The notes under the pieces are model-generated. The model was not told the DNA's origin. It saw only the letters and a list, made by a program, of their open reading frames with translations, and did no database searches. The translations under genes were made by a program, and so were the position numbers. Below, in pieces: positions 60,234-64,000 of a stretch of 64,000 nt of DNA. This DNA comes from Truepera sp965215315 (GTDB lineage Bacteria > Deinococcota > Deinococci > Deinococcales > Trueperaceae). Within the stretch, counting starts at the first letter, position 1. Every line of letters begins with the position of its first letter. The stretch spans positions 1 through 64,000 of the forward strand of contig CBDCDB010000005.1 of NCBI GenBank assembly GCA_965215315.1. The letters run 5' to 3'.

Positions 60234-60529
60234 TTGGACTCCCTGGCAAAGAACCCGACCGCCTTTTTTAGAATGTCACGCTCTTGTTTCACCCGCTCGA
60301 GTTCCCTCTTCAAATGCATATTCTCCTGCTGCTCAGCGGTCAAGGCAACTTTGCCGTTCCCCGGATACGCCAGCGCTCCGCCCTCTCGCGCCTGTTTTCG
60401 CCATTTATACAAGCTGTAGTCAGATACACCCAGCTCTTGGGCTATCTGAGCCACACTGACGTCCGCTTGCTCACTCAGCCTGACCGCTTCCCGTTTGAAT
60501 TCTGCCGTGTATACTTTGCGCTCGTTCAT
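60230..60529 (-). CDS. IS3 OrfA (HTH)
   Basis: 99 residues: EFKREAVRLSEQADVSVAQI AQELGVSDYSLYKWRKQARE is the IS3 OrfA helix-turn-helix; a leucine-zipper-like segment (LTAEQQENMHLKRELERVKQ) follows. It overlaps orfB by 4 nt (ATGA), so the active transposase is expected from a -1 frameshift fusion. Confidence 0.9.
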   Translation of the reverse strand: MNERKVYTAEFKREAVRLSEQADVSVAQIAQELGVSDYSLYKWRKQAREGGALAYPGNGKVALTAEQQENMHLKRELERVKQERDILKKAVGFFARESK

Positions 60530-60678
60530 CTCGCCTCCATAGTCACATTAGAGGCTTAACTTTGTCTCCGTTTTAGCGGGTCAATATCAGTATGGGGTAA
60601 GAGAAGGCGGCATCGAACACCCCGCAAGTTTGGCGTCGCTGCCCTGCCTGTAGTGAGCGCTTTTTGGCGGATGAACCA

Positions 60679-60745
60679 TTATGCGGTTGGTCGAGCGCGT
60701 TTAGGGCAACCACTTGTGCAGCCTTTGGGCCGGTTAAACGCATAG
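60679..60745. repeat. Long intergenic repeat, copy B (partner at 45841-45903)
   Basis: Starts ATTATGCGGTTGGTCGAGCG and ends GGGCCGGTTAAACGCATAG; TATGCG and CGCATA form a terminal inverted repeat. The right end matches the palindrome at 32286-32317. Confidence 0.7.
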
Positions 60746-60836
60746 CTTCTTTTTTCAACGCCTCTACGATTTTTAATATTTTGGAGCTGTGCGGACAGGA
60801 AGCCTGCCTCAACGTTTCGCTATCCACAGAAGCATG

Positions 60837-60865
60837 TTGACGTTACATCACTCAATCGTTATATA
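60837..60865 (+). promoter_or_regulatory. Promoter of the ArsR gene
   Basis: TTGACG (60837-60842), 17-bp spacer, TATATA (60860-60865). The ArsR ATG at 60874 lies only 8 bp after the -10, so the transcript would be nearly leaderless. The imperfect dyad over the -10 is a likely ArsR operator. Confidence 0.6.
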
Positions 60866-60873
60866 GTAATTCC

Positions 60874-61182
60874 ATGAGTGTTCTAAGCCGTACTTTCGAG
60901 GTTCATGACCTGTTTGCCGCCCTAGCTGACCCCACCCGGCTACGCATCTTGCGCGAACTGCGCGAACGGCATGAGCAATGCCAACACCTCGAAGATTATC
61001 TAGGTATTCACGTCACCGACCTTACCGAAGCGGTAGGGCTTAGCCAGCCCGCAGTTTCTAAACACCTCAGCGTTCTCAAGGCTGTAGGTCTGGTCAAGGT
61101 TCAGAAGCGGGGCACTTGGTCGTATTACATCCGAAATGAAGAGGTGTTAGGGCAGCTTGGTGAACTGACCAAAGCTATCTGA
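60874..61182 (+). CDS. ArsR-family repressor
   Basis: 102 residues. FAALADPTRLRILRELRERH is the ArsR alpha-1/2 region and DLTEAVGLSQPAVSKHLSVL the recognition helix pair; LKAVGLVKVQKRGTWSYYI is the wing. The ELCVCDL metal box is absent; a single Cys lies in EQCQHLEDY, so metal sensing is uncertain. It precedes an MFS gene by 62 bp and probably represses the pair. Confidence 0.88.
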   Translation: MSVLSRTFEVHDLFAALADPTRLRILRELRERHEQCQHLEDYLGIHVTDLTEAVGLSQPAVSKHLSVLKAVGLVKVQKRGTWSYYIRNEEVLGQLGELTKAI

Positions 61183-61244
61183 CGATAAGGCTTTTTCTAG
61201 CCGTATTTCATTTCTAAATTTCTATGTAGCGATAAGGAGCACCG

Positions 61245-62402
61245 ATGTCGATTCCACGTTTTGCTATCTCTGCCGTCTTTTTTGTCAACGGGTTTATCTT
61301 GGCTAATTGGGTTGCACGTATTCCTGCTGTTACTCAGAAGCTCGAGCTAGACAGTGCTCAACTAGGCACCGCCCTCTTAGGTATGGCCATTGGTGCACTA
61401 CTAGCTTTTCCTGTTACGGGTTATCTCATCACGCGTTACGGGAGCGCCCACGTCACAACTGCGTTCGGATTAGCTTACGCAGTTGTCCTTCCCTTACTCG
61501 CGTTCGCTCCGAACCTGCCGCTACTTTTTATCGCGCTGATGTTGTTTGGAGCCAGCAACGGCGGCATGGATGTCGCTATGAACGCGCAGGGTGTCGAGAT
61601 TGAGAAGTCACTCGGTAAGCCGATCTTGAGTTCGTTGCACGGATTTTTTAGCTTGGGTGGGTTTGCCGGGGCCTTGCTCGGCGGCGGTATTGCCTCTTTT
61701 GGGGTAACAATTATCATTCATTTTTTGGCGGTTGCTGCCGCGTCTTTCGTTGCGCTGCTTTTCCTCCAGCGGCAGCTGCTTGCTGACCTACCCCAAGCTA
61801 AAACGAACCAAGCAGCGCCCGTATTTGCCTTGCCGCCAAGAGCTCTTTGGGGACTCGGCGCAGTTGCCTTTTGTGCAGCGGTTGGTGAGGGCGCGATGGC
61901 TGACTGGAGCGCGCTGTATTTGCGCGAATCGCTCGGTACGACGGCGGGCCTAGCCGCTCTTGGCTACGCGGCGTTTTCGCTGGCTATGCTCATGGGACGG
62001 TTCTCGGGGGACGTGCTAGTGGCACGTTTCGGGCCAGTACTTATGGTGCGGACTGGTGGGGCAGTTACAGCCCTTGGGCTTGCCGCTGGACTGGCACTAG
62101 CTACTCCGGGTGCAGCGATATTCGGTTTTGGAGCCGTTGGTCTGGGACTCTCGGTCATCGCGCCGCTGGTGTTTAGCGCGGCTGGTAATCACCCTGCTAT
62201 TCCGAGGGGTACAGCTGTTGCAGCGGTGGCTACAATGGGTTACAGCGGTTTTCTCGCAGGGCCGCCGCTGCTCGGCTGGCTCGCTCACGCTTCATCGCTA
62301 CGTCTGGCACTTGTCGTTATTGTCTTGCTGGGTGCGCTGATTGTGTTTCTGTCTCCCGTTACGCGACGCGACTCTGTGCCTGCAACGGGACATGATCTTT
62401 GA
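61245..62402 (+). CDS. MFS transporter (YbjJ-like)
   Basis: 385 residues, ATG at 61245 with AAGGAG upstream. FVNGFILANWVARIPAVTQK and GTALLGMAIGALLAFPVTGY match the YbjJ/fucose-permease-like MFS branch; twelve helices are visible. Downstream of ArsR on the same strand. Likely exports a metabolite or toxic compound whose presence ArsR senses. Confidence 0.83.
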   Translation: MSIPRFAISAVFFVNGFILANWVARIPAVTQKLELDSAQLGTALLGMAIGALLAFPVTGYLITRYGSAHVTTAFGLAYAVVLPLLAFAPNLPLLFIALMLFGASNGGMDVAMNAQGVEIEKSLGKPILSSLHGFFSLGGFAGALLGGGIASFGVTIIIHFLAVAAASFVALLFLQRQLLADLPQAKTNQAAPVFALPPRALWGLGAVAFCAAVGEGAMADWSALYLRESLGTTAGLAALGYAAFSLAMLMGRFSGDVLVARFGPVLMVRTGGAVTALGLAAGLALATPGAAIFGFGAVGLGLSVIAPLVFSAAGNHPAIPRGTAVAAVATMGYSGFLAGPPLLGWLAHASSLRLALVVIVLLGALIVFLSPVTRRDSVPATGHDL

Positions 62403-62571
62403 GGGTTCTACGCGGCAGACTTAAGTTTGCTTGTACAGTTATCCGATCTTGTAGAAGGTACCAGCGTTCGTTATAGCTTGTGGAGACTGCGTTATAGAGC
62501 TTTCCAGCTATCTCTTTGTGCGGTATTTGAGCGCGTTGTCGGCACCTTATGGTATCGGCAGTGAGACATTC

Positions 62572-63060
62572 CTAGAACGAAGATCGGGCTGCCTTGGCCT
62601 GATCAATCAGCCTAGCGATTCGCGCCTCATATTCAAATGCTCCGTAAAGCACGACCGCATCAGGGTCAAAGTCAGGGTGATTTGGGTTGATGAGGTAGTT
62701 GTAGCTCAGCGGGAGAACAACGCTCGGAACCCTAAGTGCTAACGAGCGCACTTCTTCAATCCAAGTGTCGCCATAACGACGCGTCTGGCTGTAGTCGTGC
62801 GGGTCGATACCGGTCTCCCGGTCGAGAACGTCCTCGACCTTTTCAGAGCTGATATTGAGGATGAAAAGCTGATAACCGCGCATGTCGGGGTAGTGCCCCC
62901 AATAGGTCAGTAGTTCTAAAGCACTTAGCGCTAGGTGCTCGCTGCCGTAAGCGACCTGGACGTCAGCCGAGTTCCAGCGGTTCTCGCTGGCTCCAGGTCG
63001 AAAGGGTTGCGGGTTCTTGGTCAGTGCGAGCTCATGGACGAGCCGGTAGACTCGAATCAA
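62572..63060 (-). CDS. RES-domain toxin
   Basis: 162 residues. IRVYRLVHELALTKNPQPFR, RWNSADVQVAYGSEHLALSA and LELLTYWGHYPD show the conserved Arg, Tyr, Ser and Glu positions of RES toxins, which degrade or modify NAD+ and arrest growth. VPLPLSYNYLINPNHPDF-like segment (VVLPLSYNYLINPNHPDFDP) is the usual ending block. The start overlaps the antitoxin stop by 4 nt. Confidence 0.9.
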   Translation of the reverse strand: MIRVYRLVHELALTKNPQPFRPGASENRWNSADVQVAYGSEHLALSALELLTYWGHYPDMRGYQLFILNISSEKVEDVLDRETGIDPHDYSQTRRYGDTWIEEVRSLALRVPSVVLPLSYNYLINPNHPDFDPDAVVLYGAFEYEARIARLIDQAKAARSSF

Positions 63061-63554
63061 ACAACGGCTCCATTAAGCAGCGTGGTGATCAAGTTTTCAA
63101 CCTTCTTTTGACCGTAATGGGTGCTGAGTAACGTGTATGGAGCCGCACCCTCGAGGGCCGCGTTGGGTGCCTTGAACCACTCGCGTGCGTACGTGAAGCC
63201 GAGTACAGCAGCGACGTTGGCAAAGATGTCGCTTACCCCTTCGGTACGGTCAAGAATAGCGAGCGTAACTTGATCGTTGCGGCTGATTCGAGACTCGCTG
63301 ACGCCGAGCAGGGCAGCGACCTCCTTGCTGCGAAGATTTAAGAGCGTGCTCATGTTAGACATAATGCTTCTAGCCGAAAGGCCTTCTGGTACCTCACGTT
63401 GTTTCAGCCAGAGAGTATCAAGAGCATAGTAGTCGAGCCCGGTGATGGCTTCAAAGATCTTGCGCTTTACGGTACCGGGCTTGTGCGCTGATAACGTATG
63501 AAAAAGCTTGTCGGCATCAAGCAGCTCTGTAAGAATAGGTGCGATAGACATCAT
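63057..63554 (-). CDS. Xre/MbcA/ParS-type antitoxin
   Basis: 165 residues, ATG at 63554 (GGAGGCC upstream). The Xre-like HTH is LLNLRSKEVAALLGVSESRI, and the C-terminal part (DIFANVAAVLGFTYAREWFK and LLSTHYGQKKVENLITTLLN) is the MbcA/ParS toxin-binding domain that inserts in the RES active site. First gene of the RES-Xre pair; it should autorepress the operon. Confidence 0.9.
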   Translation of the reverse strand: MMSIAPILTELLDADKLFHTLSAHKPGTVKRKIFEAITGLDYYALDTLWLKQREVPEGLSARSIMSNMSTLLNLRSKEVAALLGVSESRISRNDQVTLAILDRTEGVSDIFANVAAVLGFTYAREWFKAPNAALEGAAPYTLLSTHYGQKKVENLITTLLNGAVV

Positions 63555-64000
63555 GGCCTCCTCAATACCAGTCTACTTGATTTTGCAAGTGGAAGTACTT
63601 GCGCGCAGCGCGGGGCGAGCGTGGCACATTCTTTTTGCCCAAACATCGGCTTATACAACTAACGGGCCGGACAGACGCATAACGAGTGAGTCGCTAGACC
63701 CTAGTCTGTTCTAAACACCGACGCGCCCACCTTTGCCTAAACCGAGCTGCAACGGTCTTGGCTAAAATATTTCAGAATCAGGCGCTGCGGAGGCTCGAGC
63801 TTCCCGTTCGCGCCTCTTTCCTTGCCCAGATTGAAAAAAAGAGGACGAGAATTGTTTCGCATAAAAGAGGCAGCCAGTGACGTTTGCCGCGATAAAGGAA
63901 TAGCTGGTATCACATCTCTCCAGTAAAACTGACGACGGTATTAGTAACCCCTCAAGCATTACCCTGGGTAAGTAAGCCTAAATAGTACGCGCCATAATTG
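63555..64000. other. Intergenic end of window with palindromic repeat
   Basis: 446 bp. The antitoxin promoter should lie just after 63555. CTTATACAACTAACGGGCCG through CAGACGCATAACG at 63650-63684 aligns (inverted) with the palindrome at 32286-32317, preceded by a GC-rich arm at 63603-63624. A 65-codon minus-strand frame at 63762-63959 has no support as a gene. Confidence 0.55.
63650..63684. repeat. Palindromic repeat copy upstream of the RES-Xre pair
   Basis: Reverse complement TTATGCGTCTGTCCGGCCCG matches the reverse complement of 32286-32317 (TATGCGTTCAACCGGCCCG) with few changes, followed in both by TA...G.ATAAG. Confidence 0.65.

Larger units (their letters stand above)
59337..60589 (-). 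mobile_element. IS3-family insertion sequence (IS150-like), apparently intact
   Basis: 1,253 bp with inverted ends TGATATTGCCCCG at 59337 and the complement of TGATATTGACCCG at 60589; the match continues to TTAAGC. GTA occurs directly outside both ends (59334-59336 and 60590-60592), consistent with a 3-bp target duplication. Contains overlapping orfA and orfB. Confidence 0.88.

Noticed and set aside
63762..63959. 65-codon minus-strand gene at the right edge
   Set aside because: No ribosome site, no motif and low-complexity charged composition.

Overview
The window looks like part of a large plasmid or other extrachromosomal replicon from a diderm member of the Deinococcota (Deinococcus/Truepera/Meiothermus-like). 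This is inferred from gene content, moderately high GC and the striking density of CTCGAG. No tRNA or rRNA genes were seen. The left edge holds a Rep_3-type replication initiator (minus strand, cut by the window edge) and its iteron origin.

Layout. 1-1,000: rep fragment, eight 22-bp-phased iterons plus two outlying copies. 1,298-5,040: leading-region-like genes (ArdC anti-restriction protein, small proteins, TOPRIM primase, lipoprotein). 5,151-10,985: accessory genes (sulfotransferase, large STAND/BTAD regulator, DUF418 membrane protein). 11,301-13,576: winged-helix protein, three 27-bp repeats and an XRE regulator. 13,839-32,261: an apparently complete type IV secretion/conjugation cluster (VirB2, B3, B4, B5-, B6-, B10-, B1-like and VirD4-like proteins). 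It contains a membrane AAA ATPase and a SpoIIIAA/Ycf45-type ATPase in the VirB11 slot, but no recognisable relaxase.

32,649-39,175: a 1,970-residue surface lipoprotein with a polymorphic-toxin-like C-terminal tip, followed two bases later by an A+T-rich candidate immunity gene. 39,263-41,109: pentaheme cytochrome c and a small lipoprotein. 41,190-44,326: a minus-strand cluster with an integrase remnant, an Abi-alpha-like protein, two membrane/coiled-coil proteins and a MerR-like HTH protein, with 3' ends marked by a shared repeat. This is a candidate defence module.

44,779-64,000: a patchwork of single genes and small operons typical of accessory DNA. It holds a diguanylate cyclase broken by a stop codon, a beta-propeller lipoprotein, a thioesterase, a cupin, two ArsR/DUF5937 regulators, an MDR oxidoreductase with a TetR regulator, a dead Vat/CatB acetyltransferase, an MFS-GNAT-SDR operon, an ArsR-MFS pair and a RES-Xre toxin-antitoxin pair. 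An IS630 element sits beside an IS3 remnant, and there is an intact IS3 element. Imperfect palindromic repeats (TATGCG...GGGCCGG...CGCATA) recur between units and may be recombination sites.

The strongest candidates for something undescribed are the lipoprotein toxin/immunity pair, the unusual ATPase set of the secretion system, and the repeat-bounded minus-strand cluster at 41.2-44.3 kb.
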